From Microcystis sp. T1-4 (lineage in GTDB: Bacteria > Cyanobacteriota > Cyanobacteriia > Cyanobacteriales > Microcystaceae), in assembly GCF_000297435.1 (NCBI RefSeq), contig NZ_CAIP01000187.1, forward strand, positions 1 through 56,097: 56,097 nt of DNA, read 5' to 3'. This document shows, piece by piece, positions 1 through 8,107 of this stretch. The number at the start of each line of letters is the position of its first letter. Within the stretch, counting starts at the first letter, position 1. The translations under genes were made by a program, and so were the position numbers. The notes beneath the pieces are model-generated. The model saw nothing but the letters and a program-made list of their open reading frames with translations, made no database searches and was not told the DNA's origin.

Positions 1-27
1 ATAATTCATAATTCATAATTCATAATT
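1..27. repeat. ATTCATA heptamer tandem repeat
   Basis: Short tandem run of the heptamer ATTCATA at the left edge, directly downstream of the efflux pump gene. The same heptamer recurs at 3244-3279, 10773-10810, 33014-33046 and 47538-47672, and inverted at 19583-19616. Confidence 0.85.
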
Positions 28-37
28 GCCAAGAAGA

Positions 38-3000
38 TTATTTTCTAGAGAATAAAACGTAAAAACAGGGAATAATAAACAGAGTTAACAGAGTTGCCAA
101 AGACAAACCCGAAAAAACGACAATTCCTAAAGGTTGCAGGAATTCTCCCCCCTCTCCCAATCCTAAAGCAAGGGGAAATAAACCTAAAACCGTGGTCACG
201 GTAGTCATTAAAATCGGTCGTAAACGTTGGGGAGCGGCCTTTAAAATAGCTTGTAGTCGAGTAAAAGCGAATTCTTGCCGCAATTGATTCGCCAATTCCA
301 CCATAATAATCGCATTATTAACCACAATCCCCACCAACAACACCACCCCGACGATGACAATGGCATTAATCGGGGTTTTAGTCCAATATAGCCCAAAAAT
401 CCCCCCCGCTAGGGCTAAAGGAACGGTTAACATAATCACCAAAGGGTCTATAAGCGAGTTATACTGCACGGCCATGACCACAAAGACTAAAAATACCGAT
501 AAACCCGCTAATAACCCCAAAGAACCCTGAATTTCTTGATTAGATATGGCAGCAGCACTGGGTAAAATGCTGACACCATCGGGTAAGGGAGTAGCGTTTA
601 AAACCGATTGTACCCCCGCGAGTGCGTCACTTAATTTCGCTCCCTCGACTAAACTGCCGATAATAATAAAAACTTGACGCTGATTAATTCTCTGGATGAC
701 TCCGGGGGTTTTTCCCCCTTCAATCCTAGCGATATCTGCTAATTTTAAGTCTTCTTGCCTATTGACAAAAATAGGTATTTGTGATATGTCACTAATTTTT
801 TGCCGCGAGTTGGGGTCTAATTGCACTCGGATATCGATTAATCTTTCTCCCCGTTGCAGCTGGGTGGGGATCGATCCTTGAATAGCGGTCCGTAGCGTTT
901 GTCCCACTTCCAGGGTACTCAATCCCAAACTATTTAAGCGGGTCCAATCGGGTTTAATCTGAATTTCTGGTTGTCTGGGGTCAGCATCGGCACGAAAACG
1001 CGCACTAGGGACTTTTTCATCGAGAATACCGAGGATTTCTTCACCAGCTTGCTCTAAAGTTTTCCCATCGGGTCCCTGTAACATCACATCCACATCGGCA
1101 CCGACGGAGGGAGAGTTATTAAGAATAATACCGCGCACTTGACCGGGAGTGAGACGCAAACGCACGTTAACGAGGTTTAATTGCTCTAGTGCTTTGCTCA
1201 TGCGTTCGATATATGCTTCTGTATTAGTGCCTTTTTTGAGATTAATCGTACTAGAAGCGCGCAAAATATTTTCATTGGTAGTTGTGCCAAAAAGAGAACC
1301 GCCACTGGTAGTAAAAACATACTCAGTTTCTGGTTGTGATAATAAAATCTTTTCTACTTCCCCCATCACCTGACGGTTAGTGTTTAAATTGGTACCAGGA
1401 GGAAATTGAGCAAAAAGGTTCACCTGTCCGGTTTGAATACGACTAAAGACTTCCTGGGGGATATATTGCCAGAGATAGAAACTACTTCCCCCTAAAATTA
1501 AAAAGGCCAGCAGGATAACAGGTATTCTGTAGTGGATGATTTTAGCTAAAAAACGACCGTAGAGAATGGTTAAACCTTCTAGACGTTGACTAAAGACTCT
1601 TAAGAGCCAAAACCGATGGATACCACTAGAAACCCGCATATTTAACAAACGACTGGCCAACATGGGAACAACGGTTAACGCACACAGCAGAGAAGCAGCC
1701 ACAGCAAAACTGATAGTGAGGATAATCTCGTTAAACAGCAGGGAAATAAAACCACCCAATAATAAAAATGGCAGGATAGAGACGAGATTAGTCGCAGTGG
1801 AGGCCACTAAAGCAGATTCTACCTCTTGGCTGCTATTACGGGCAATTTCTAAAAAATCTCGCTTATTTTGGTTTTGATTAACTTTGAGGGCAATATTTTC
1901 CAGCATGACAATGGAATTATCTACCACGATACCCACCCCTAGGGCCAATCCTCCCAAACTAAACACATTTATCGATAACCCGAATAACTTCATACAGATG
2001 ATTGCGACGAGGGTAGAAAGAGGAATCGCTAGGGTAATGATAAAAGTCTGTCGCAGGGAACCGAGAAAGACGAATACAGTCAATCCTGCTAGAATTGTCC
2101 CCGCTAGTCCCGAAGAAACCACGTTATTGACTGCGTTTTGGATAAATACAGACTCATCGGTAGTGGGGACGACTTGCATTCCCCCGGTCATTAACCCAGA
2201 TTTTTTTAATTCGGCAATGCGTTTTTTTACCCCTTCTACCACAGCAATCGTATTCGCATTCGGTTGTTTTTGGACGCTAACCCTGACGGCATTTTTTCCA
2301 TTTAGGGTGACAAAAATTCTTTGTTCTTCTGTCCCATCGATAACTCTGGCCACATCCCGCAGGTAGATTTTTTCTTCGGGATTATTACTATCGGTCAGTG
2401 CTAAATCTTGAATGTCCGCTACGTTTTTAAATTTCCCCACCGCTCGGGTTAAAGGTTCCCCTGTTTCTCCCTCTAGTCGGCCCCCAGAGATGTCCTGATT
2501 GCGTCTTTTTAGGGTGTCTAAAACCTGATTTAATCCCACTCCTAAAAATTGTAATCGCTGCAGGTCAATATTAACTTGAATTTCTTCTCTAACTCCCCCA
2601 ATCACATCCACCACTGCCACTCCTCCCACAAACCCTAATTCTCTCCCTAATTCTTCATCGGCAAATAATCTTAAATCTTTTAGGGGTAGGGTATCGGAAA
2701 CGAGAGCGAATTCATAGACGGGTAAACGAGAGGGTTCAAATTTATTTAAGCGCGGTTCCTCAATAATATCGGGTAAATTTTGTCGGACACGATTAAAACT
2801 TTCGGTAGCTTCGTTTAAAGCAACGTTTAAGTCTCCCCCGGGTTGAAAAAATAAATCTACTCGCATCCTTCCCTCGCGAGTTTCTGAATAAACTTGCACT
2901 ACTCCCTCGGTGGCACTCATTCCCTCTTCTAGGGGTTTAGTTACTTCTTCGAGAATAACTTCTGGGGACACTCCGGGGACATTCATCCTTAAACTAATGC

Positions 3001-3142
3001 GGGGATAAGTGATAGAAGGAAGCAAATCTACTTGTAAACGATTTAGAAAAAAAAGACCGATGATGATAACTGCTATAGTTAACGTCAATACTCCTATGTG
3101 ACGACGAATTGATAGACCGCTTAGGGAGATGTTTTCTAACAT
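38..3142 (-). CDS. RND efflux transporter, AcrB/SwrC-like (HAE1 family)
   Basis: This 1034-residue protein has the usual length of an inner-membrane RND pump, which exports drugs or other hydrophobic compounds using proton influx. TM1 lies at about residues 14-31. A large periplasmic porter loop follows, then TM2-6, a second porter loop and TM8-12, with the expected internal two-fold repeat. The TM4 signature reads GIVVDNSIVMLENI, with one Asp where E. coli AcrB has an Asp pair. The matching TM10 stretch reads VGIVVNNAIIMVELA, without the AcrB lysine. This pattern resembles SwrC/MdtB-type pumps more than AcrB. No membrane-fusion partner gene is adjacent on the right; one may lie beyond the left edge. 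The start is an ATG, and the TAA stop sits 37 bases from the window edge, so the gene is complete. Substrate unknown. Confidence 0.93.
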   Translation of the reverse strand: MLENISLSGLSIRRHIGVLTLTIAVIIIGLFFLNRLQVDLLPSITYPRISLRMNVPGVSPEVILEEVTKPLEEGMSATEGVVQVYSETREGRMRVDLFFQPGGDLNVALNEATESFNRVRQNLPDIIEEPRLNKFEPSRLPVYEFALVSDTLPLKDLRLFADEELGRELGFVGGVAVVDVIGGVREEIQVNIDLQRLQFLGVGLNQVLDTLKRRNQDISGGRLEGETGEPLTRAVGKFKNVADIQDLALTDSNNPEEKIYLRDVARVIDGTEEQRIFVTLNGKNAVRVSVQKQPNANTIAVVEGVKKRIAELKKSGLMTGGMQVVPTTDESVFIQNAVNNVVSSGLAGTILAGLTVFVFLGSLRQTFIITLAIPLSTLVAIICMKLFGLSINVFSLGGLALGVGIVVDNSIVMLENIALKVNQNQNKRDFLEIARNSSQEVESALVASTATNLVSILPFLLLGGFISLLFNEIILTISFAVAASLLCALTVVPMLASRLLNMRVSSGIHRFWLLRVFSQRLEGLTILYGRFLAKIIHYRIPVILLAFLILGGSSFYLWQYIPQEVFSRIQTGQVNLFAQFPPGTNLNTNRQVMGEVEKILLSQPETEYVFTTSGGSLFGTTTNENILRASSTINLKKGTNTEAYIERMSKALEQLNLVNVRLRLTPGQVRGIILNNSPSVGADVDVMLQGPDGKTLEQAGEEILGILDEKVPSARFRADADPRQPEIQIKPDWTRLNSLGLSTLEVGQTLRTAIQGSIPTQLQRGERLIDIRVQLDPNSRQKISDISQIPIFVNRQEDLKLADIARIEGGKTPGVIQRINQRQVFIIIGSLVEGAKLSDALAGVQSVLNATPLPDGVSILPSAAAISNQEIQGSLGLLAGLSVFLVFVVMAVQYNSLIDPLVIMLTVPLALAGGIFGLYWTKTPINAIVIVGVVLLVGIVVNNAIIMVELANQLRQEFAFTRLQAILKAAPQRLRPILMTTVTTVLGLFPLALGLGEGGEFLQPLGIVVFSGLSLATLLTLFIIPCFYVLFSRK

Positions 3143-3164
3143 GATTACCTATGGGGGAGAGTGA

Positions 3165-3280
3165 GGAGACAGGAGACAGAAGTCAGGAGTCAGGAGTTAG
3201 GAGTTAGGAGTCAGGAGATTATTTTTATCTATTCTTCCCACTTCATAATTCATAATTCATAATTCATAATTCATAATTAC
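3165..3280. repeat. GGAGTCA/ATTCATA short tandem repeats
   Basis: The gap between the NlpC gene and the efflux gene holds a run of GGAGTCA-type heptamers (about 3165-3220) and then ATTCATA units (3244-3279). Any promoter for the pump must lie inside or around this repeat block. I see no clear one. Confidence 0.8.
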
Positions 3281-3293
3281 CACTGATAACTGA

Positions 3294-4070
3294 TTAATTG
3301 TGCATAACTCGACCGAAACTCCATAATTTTTGATAATAATGACGACTGATGCTATCCTGATCATCGGTGAGGAAATTGATAGCGATACCATTATTACCTG
3401 TTTCTTTACCTGAACTGTGGATATATTGATTATTGCCTAGATATAAAGCCACATGATTAACTCTTTTATCACCAAAGAAAATTAAATCTCCTGGGAGTAA
3501 TTCCTCTCGGTTTATTTTTTGACAAAAAGCCTCCTGTTGATAGGAATCCCTCGGCAACCAAATGTCAAAGCTGGCAAAAGCGGCCTGGATTAATCCCGAA
3601 CAATCATAATTAGGTGCAAGGGTTCCACCCCAGAGATAATGATTGGTACGGTTCCTTGCTTCCTGAGTAAAAGTGATAATCTCAGGAATATATTTTTCTA
3701 TGTCCAAACGACTTAAAGGAATTTTTTGATAAGCTGTGGTGGCTGCCGCAATTGCATCTAAATCTTCTAGGGATAACCAAGCTAAATAATTATCTTCTCT
3801 TAGCTGAATTTGTAGCCCTTTTTCGGTAATTTCTAGGGAAATAAATTTTAATTGTCTTCCCCGTTGTGCTTGGGTAGCTAACTCTTGACAACTGGGAGAA
3901 TTGTAGAGATTTAAGTCTCTTATACAGAGATATTCCTGAGTGGATGATGGGGGAAGGGAGATGATTTGCATAAAAAATAGATCAGAATTTATTGACAAAA
4001 AAAACTGCCAGACTAGCCAAAAGCTAAGGAATAAAAACAAGGAGAATAACCTTAGTTCTGTTATCTTCAA
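3294..4070 (-). CDS. NlpC/P60 (C40) cysteine peptidase with SH3b domain, AvPCP-like
   Basis: Cell-wall peptidase of the type described in Anabaena variabilis (AvPCP), which cleaves the gamma-D-Glu to diamino acid bond of murein peptides. The N-terminal part (about residues 34-105) looks like the SH3b domain and the C-terminal part is NlpC/P60. The catalytic Cys is in NYDCSGL, the His in VNHVALYLG, and the third polar residue probably the His of YIHSSGK. The open frame begins at a TTG with a good AGGTGG ribosome site seven to ten bases upstream, which adds a hydrophobic N-terminal segment (about residues 6-25) that could anchor it in the membrane. An ATG at 3971 would give a soluble 225-residue protein that fits the known family length better but has no visible ribosome site. 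The start is therefore open. Confidence 0.9.
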   Translation of the reverse strand: MKITELRLFSLFLFLSFWLVWQFFLSINSDLFFMQIISLPPSSTQEYLCIRDLNLYNSPSCQELATQAQRGRQLKFISLEITEKGLQIQLREDNYLAWLSLEDLDAIAAATTAYQKIPLSRLDIEKYIPEIITFTQEARNRTNHYLWGGTLAPNYDCSGLIQAAFASFDIWLPRDSYQQEAFCQKINREELLPGDLIFFGDKRVNHVALYLGNNQYIHSSGKETGNNGIAINFLTDDQDSISRHYYQKLWSFGRVMHN

Positions 4071-4550
4071 GTTTCCACCTCTCTTAATTCTTGGTTACAG
4101 ATATAATCTATAACTGAACCGAATCCCTGAAAAATTATTTAACCTCTGGCATAATTAACTTTTCAGGGTTCAAAAACGGCAAAAATAAGGATTAAATGGC
4201 ATAAAATCGGTAAATAGAGCATTTAATTGACTATTAAGTAGGTAGGTGTTAAAAATTGTCAGATACCCCCCTTATCAAGGGGGGATTAAGGGGGGATCGA
4301 AGGCAAAATATATCTTCTATCTTAACTCTCCTGACTACTGACTACTGACTACTGACGACCGACTCCTAACCAACCAAGACAAATTTTGATTTTTACCACA
4401 GGTCTATGATAGCCGGTTCCTTAACAATATGTTACAATAACCGGCGAGAGGGGGGTGGCCAATATCTGGAACTTTTGGGCTAGAGATAGATTCTAGGGAT
4501 CAGCAGTCACCTCCTAGAGTAAGCTTTTAATCAGATGTTGAGGTTAGTCC
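4071..4550. other. Gene-free spacer with G/C-run hairpin, heptamer repeats and leader hairpin
   Basis: This divergent spacer has no supported gene. It contains a hairpin of CCCCCCTT and AAGGGGGG around ATC (4266-4284) and a run of CTGACTA-type heptamers (about 4330-4365). A long interrupted hairpin lies at 4412-4445: outer arms GCCGGTT and AACCGGC, inner arms TAACA and TGTTA. That last hairpin is 105 bases upstream of the LCP gene start and may belong to its promoter or leader. Confidence 0.65.
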
Positions 4551-5939
4551 ATGGCCAATGTTTCCGGGCGGTTTGAAAAGCAAGAATACAGCCAAAACTC
4601 ACAAAATACCGTCACGGTGGTCAGTTCAGTCATGTCCGGGTTAAAAAAAGCATCTCCCCTGCAAAAGGGCTTATTTTGGGGAATAACCCTCAGTTTTACC
4701 GCCCTAGTTTCCGCTACTCTCGGGGCTGCCGTCGCTTTAATTAGTCCCTTACCCGCACCAATTGGGGCCATCTTCCAAAAAACGACTTTTCCCACCCAAA
4801 CAGACATCCTTGAGGCTCAAGCTTGGAATAGCTTAATCAATCAGCAGCTTTCTCGTCCTGTTAATATTTTAGTTATGGGCATCGATCGAGTTTTAGATGC
4901 CAAAAACAGCGACGATGTATTTAAAGGTCGCAGCGACACCATGCTCCTAGTGCGCTTCGATCCTAGCGATAAAACCGTGAGAATGCTGTCTATCCCTCGC
5001 GATAGCCGTGTCAGAATCCCCGGCCACGGTTTCACTAAAATCAACGATGCCAATGTTCACGGTGGACCAACTCTAGCGGCGGAAGTGGTCAGTAATACTT
5101 TAGGGGATGTCACCGTTGATCGCTATGTGCGGGTGACTACCGATGCCTTTAAGGAATTAGTCGATTTAGTTGGGGGTGTAGAGGTTTATGTCCCCGAACG
5201 AATGTATCATAAAGATGTCACCCAAAAATTAGAAATTGATTTACAAGAGGGTTGGCAAAATCTCAACGGCGACCAGGCCGAACAATTTGCCCGTTTTCGT
5301 AACCCCCAATACGGCGATGTCGGTCGCGTACAAAGACAACAAATTTTATTAAAAGCACTACAGCAAAAGATTTTTAGTCCGACAATTCTCCCCAGTCTCC
5401 CGAAAGCAGTACAGGTTTTACAACAATATATCGATACGAATTTAACCGTCGAGGAAATGCTGGCTATCGCTAATTTTGGCCGGGAAATTAAACAGGATGA
5501 CTTGAGAATGATCCTACTCCCCGGCCGGTTTAATAGCCTTGAGGAATACGATGGTCGCAGTTATTGGATTTTGAACCGTCGCGAAATCAGAACCATTGTG
5601 GCTAACAATTTTACCGATAACTATTCCGGGGGAGAAACCTCCGTTTATAGTCTGCGGATTGCCATTCAAAATGCCACCCATACCAAAGGTTTAGCCCGTC
5701 GCACTCGTAATTATCTGGCCAAACGGGGCTATACAAATGTTTATATTAGCGATGACTCCTCCCAAAAGCTAGAAACCACGGCAATTATTGCCCAAAAAGG
5801 TGATGTTCAGTCCGCTAACGTCTTGAAAAATCAATTGGGAATCGGTAAAGTAGAATCATCCTCCACTGGTGCTTTAGACTCAGACCTAACCATTCGGGTG
5901 GGTGATGATGTGGCCCAGTTTCTCGACGCTCAACAGTAA
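4551..5939 (+). CDS. LytR-CpsA-Psr (LCP) family cell-wall glycopolymer ligase
   Basis: A 462-residue type II membrane protein. LCP enzymes move polyprenyl-linked glycopolymers onto peptidoglycan or related envelope acceptors. A single membrane helix lies at about residues 41-66. The LCP catalytic domain follows at about residues 100-265, with the signatures ILVMGIDR, SIPRDSRV and FARFRNPQYGDVGRVQRQQ, which carry the Arg and Asp residues that bind the pyrophosphate. A LytR_C-like domain occupies roughly residues 365-455. Just two bases separate its stop from the ATG of the pentapeptide-repeat gene, so the two are probably cotranscribed. The acceptor and donor polymers in this organism are not evident. 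Confidence 0.93.
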   Translation: MANVSGRFEKQEYSQNSQNTVTVVSSVMSGLKKASPLQKGLFWGITLSFTALVSATLGAAVALISPLPAPIGAIFQKTTFPTQTDILEAQAWNSLINQQLSRPVNILVMGIDRVLDAKNSDDVFKGRSDTMLLVRFDPSDKTVRMLSIPRDSRVRIPGHGFTKINDANVHGGPTLAAEVVSNTLGDVTVDRYVRVTTDAFKELVDLVGGVEVYVPERMYHKDVTQKLEIDLQEGWQNLNGDQAEQFARFRNPQYGDVGRVQRQQILLKALQQKIFSPTILPSLPKAVQVLQQYIDTNLTVEEMLAIANFGREIKQDDLRMILLPGRFNSLEEYDGRSYWILNRREIRTIVANNFTDNYSGGETSVYSLRIAIQNATHTKGLARRTRNYLAKRGYTNVYISDDSSQKLETTAIIAQKGDVQSANVLKNQLGIGKVESSSTGALDSDLTIRVGDDVAQFLDAQQ

Positions 5940-5941
5940 CA

Positions 5942-6442
5942 ATGTTGAAAAATTTTTTCAGTCTGGTTTTAATTATTTTGCTGGCGATTCTTGGGCTACT
6001 TTTCGCAGCCCGTCCAGTGGCTTTGGCCCAAGATAAAACGATTAACTATAGTTTTGCCCAGCTGCAAGATCGGGATTTTTCCCATCAGGATTTGCGCGGA
6101 GGAGTTTTCGCCGCCGCCGCAATGCGGGGAGTTAACCTAGAAGGGGCCGATTTATCCTATAGCATTCTCACCGAGGCTGTCCTCTTAAAAGCTAACTTAA
6201 AAGGGGCCGATTTAACCGCCTCTTTGGTAGATAGAGTTACCCTCGATTTTGCCGATTTAACCAATACTATTTTTACCGATGCGATCGCTAGTCGCAGCCG
6301 TTTTTATGACACAATTATTACCGGGGCCGATTTCACTAACGCGGTAATTGATGCCTATCAGGTCAAGTTAATGTGTGAACGGGCCGATGGGATTAATCCG
6401 GTCACGGGAGTGGCCACGAGGGATAGTTTAGGCTGTAATTAG
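5942..6442 (+). CDS. Exported pentapeptide-repeat protein
   Basis: A 166-residue protein with a clear N-terminal signal peptide (hydrophobic core at about residues 6-22, then ARPVALAQ as a likely cleavage region), so it acts outside the cytoplasm, in periplasm or thylakoid lumen. From about residue 40 to 130 it is built of A(D/N)LxX five-residue repeats, such as GADLSYSILTEAVLLKANLKG, that would fold as a right-handed quadrilateral helix. The C-terminal tail carries two cysteines (CERADGINPVTG and DSLGC) that could form a disulfide. It starts two bases after the LCP gene and is likely its operon partner. Function unknown. Confidence 0.85.
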   Translation: MLKNFFSLVLIILLAILGLLFAARPVALAQDKTINYSFAQLQDRDFSHQDLRGGVFAAAAMRGVNLEGADLSYSILTEAVLLKANLKGADLTASLVDRVTLDFADLTNTIFTDAIASRSRFYDTIITGADFTNAVIDAYQVKLMCERADGINPVTGVATRDSLGCN

Positions 6443-6569
6443 CAATTCTGGGCAGATTCTGGCTGACTGCTCAAAAATAGCCTACCCCCTACACTCCAGC
6501 TATCTCGATCGAGACAGCCGGGGTGTAGAATGAAAATACTGAGCGAGGCTAAAGAAAGGAGAGAGACTC

Positions 6570-7157
6570 TTGATAATCGTCATCGATAACTATGATAGTT
6601 TTACCTACAATTTAGTCCAGTATTTAGGAGAATTAGCGACTGAGTTTCCGATCGCCGTGCCGATCGAGGTCTATCGTAATGATAAAATCGATCTGGCCAT
6701 GATCGAACAAATGCGGCCGGATGGGATTGTGATTTCCCCCGGTCCCGGTCGTCCGGTCGATGCGGGCATATCTCTGGAATTAATCGCCAAATTTGGCCAC
6801 TATCTGCCAATTTTGGGGGTCTGTCTCGGTCATCAAAGTATCGGTCAGGTATTCGGAGGGGATGTGGTCCGGGCCACGGTCTTGATGCACGGCAAAACTT
6901 CGCCAATCTATCACAACAATGAAGGGGTATTTCAAGGCTTAGAAAATCCTTTTACTGCCACCCGTTACCATAGTTTAGTGATCGAGCGCTCCACCATGCC
7001 GGATAATTTAGAGATCACGGCCTGGGTGGAAGATGGCACGGTCATGGGGGTCCGTCATCGGGATTACCCCCACATTCAAGGAGTACAATTTCATCCCGAA
7101 AGTATTTTAACCACTGCTGGCAAGGAACTTTTAAGAAACTTTCTGCGATCCCTCTAG
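6570..7157 (+). CDS. trpG: Anthranilate/aminodeoxychorismate synthase glutaminase subunit
   Basis: A 195-residue class I glutamine amidotransferase that supplies ammonia to TrpE for anthranilate synthesis. In many bacteria the same subunit also serves p-aminobenzoate synthesis. The signature order is complete: N-terminal VIDNYDSFTYNLVQYLGE, oxyanion region SPGPGRP, nucleophile Cys in GVCLGHQSIG, and the His-Glu pair in QFHPESI. The start is a TTG with a strong AAAGGAGAG ribosome site about seven bases upstream; no in-frame ATG precedes the first conserved residues. TrpE lies 3.7 kb downstream, with three unrelated genes between. Confidence 0.94.
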   Translation: MIIVIDNYDSFTYNLVQYLGELATEFPIAVPIEVYRNDKIDLAMIEQMRPDGIVISPGPGRPVDAGISLELIAKFGHYLPILGVCLGHQSIGQVFGGDVVRATVLMHGKTSPIYHNNEGVFQGLENPFTATRYHSLVIERSTMPDNLEITAWVEDGTVMGVRHRDYPHIQGVQFHPESILTTAGKELLRNFLRSL

Positions 7158-7218
7158 TGTTTACTAATCGCCAACCCCTGAAATTAACCTTAACTTGATT
7201 AATTCTGCATCTATATTT

Positions 7219-8028
7219 ATGAAAAGGCGAGATTTTATCTTATCGGCGGGGACAAGTTTCTTAACCGTGGCAGTAAGCTCAGTTTTAGCGGAAACTAAAC
7301 CGAAACCCCCTAACCCCACTTCCCCCCAAAAACCCGATAATTCCCTCTTAGTTCAATGGTTGGGTCATAGTTGCTTTTTATTCACCGGAGGAGGTCAAAG
7401 AGTCCTCGTTAATCCCTTCCGGGCGATCGGTTGTACGGCGGGTTTTCCTTTGCCAAAAGTAGAAGCAGATATCGTTTTAATTAGTAGTCAACTCTGGGAT
7501 GAAGGGGCGGCCGAGGGTTTACCAGGTAATCCGAAAATTTTGTTTGAGCCGGGGGCCTACGATCTGGGTAAATTAAAATTCCAGGGCATTAGTATCGCCC
7601 ATGATCGCGTAGGTGGCAAACGTTTCGGCATGAATGTGGCCTGGCGTTGGACCCAGGCGGGGATTAGTATTGTCCATTTAGGGGGGGCAGCGGCCCCAAT
7701 CGAATTAGAACAAAGAATTCTGCTAGGTTCGCCGGATTTAGCTTTTATTCCCGTGGGAGGGGGTCCAAAAAATTATAATCCCCAAGAAGCAAAACAGGCG
7801 ATCGAAGTTTTACAGCCGCGAATTGCTGTCCCGACGCAATATTTTACCAGTGCCGCCGATAAAAAGGCCTGTGAATTGGTGTCTGTAGATGAATTTCTCA
7901 AGTTGGTCAAGGATAAAAATATCCGTTTAATCGAGGACAATAAATTACGGATTCGTGCCGCCGATTTACCCAAAAAAGGGACTCTCATTCGCGTGTTTGA
8001 CTACCGCAATCTGTTACAGAAATCCTAA
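7219..8028 (+). CDS. Tat-exported MBL-fold protein with degenerate metal site
   Basis: UlaG/YtnP-like metallo-beta-lactamase fold protein of about 269 residues. I start it at the ATG that gives MKRRDFILSAGTSFLTVA, a twin-arginine signal peptide, rather than at an upstream TTG (7195). The fold landmarks are present (WLGHSCFLFTGGG, then RVLVNPF, SIVHLGG, FIPVGGG, PRIAVPTQYFTS). The metal-binding HxHxDH motif is not: where relatives have VLISHxHxDH, this protein reads VLISSQLWDEGA. The Asp of the usual HLGDLG is also replaced (HLGGAA). It is therefore probably not a working two-metal hydrolase. It follows trpG by about 60 bases. Confidence 0.8.
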   Translation: MKRRDFILSAGTSFLTVAVSSVLAETKPKPPNPTSPQKPDNSLLVQWLGHSCFLFTGGGQRVLVNPFRAIGCTAGFPLPKVEADIVLISSQLWDEGAAEGLPGNPKILFEPGAYDLGKLKFQGISIAHDRVGGKRFGMNVAWRWTQAGISIVHLGGAAAPIELEQRILLGSPDLAFIPVGGGPKNYNPQEAKQAIEVLQPRIAVPTQYFTSAADKKACELVSVDEFLKLVKDKNIRLIEDNKLRIRAADLPKKGTLIRVFDYRNLLQKS

Positions 8029-8107
8029 CTTTTAGGAGCCAATAACCTAGTACTGCTGTAGATCATCTCCTAGTTCTCTAAAAATTGCTTTAACAATCTT
8101 ATTAAAA

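Noticed and set aside
1884..2366. Plus-strand frame of 160 codons inside the RND gene
   Set aside because: It is fully covered by a well-supported gene on the other strand and has no recognisable domain.
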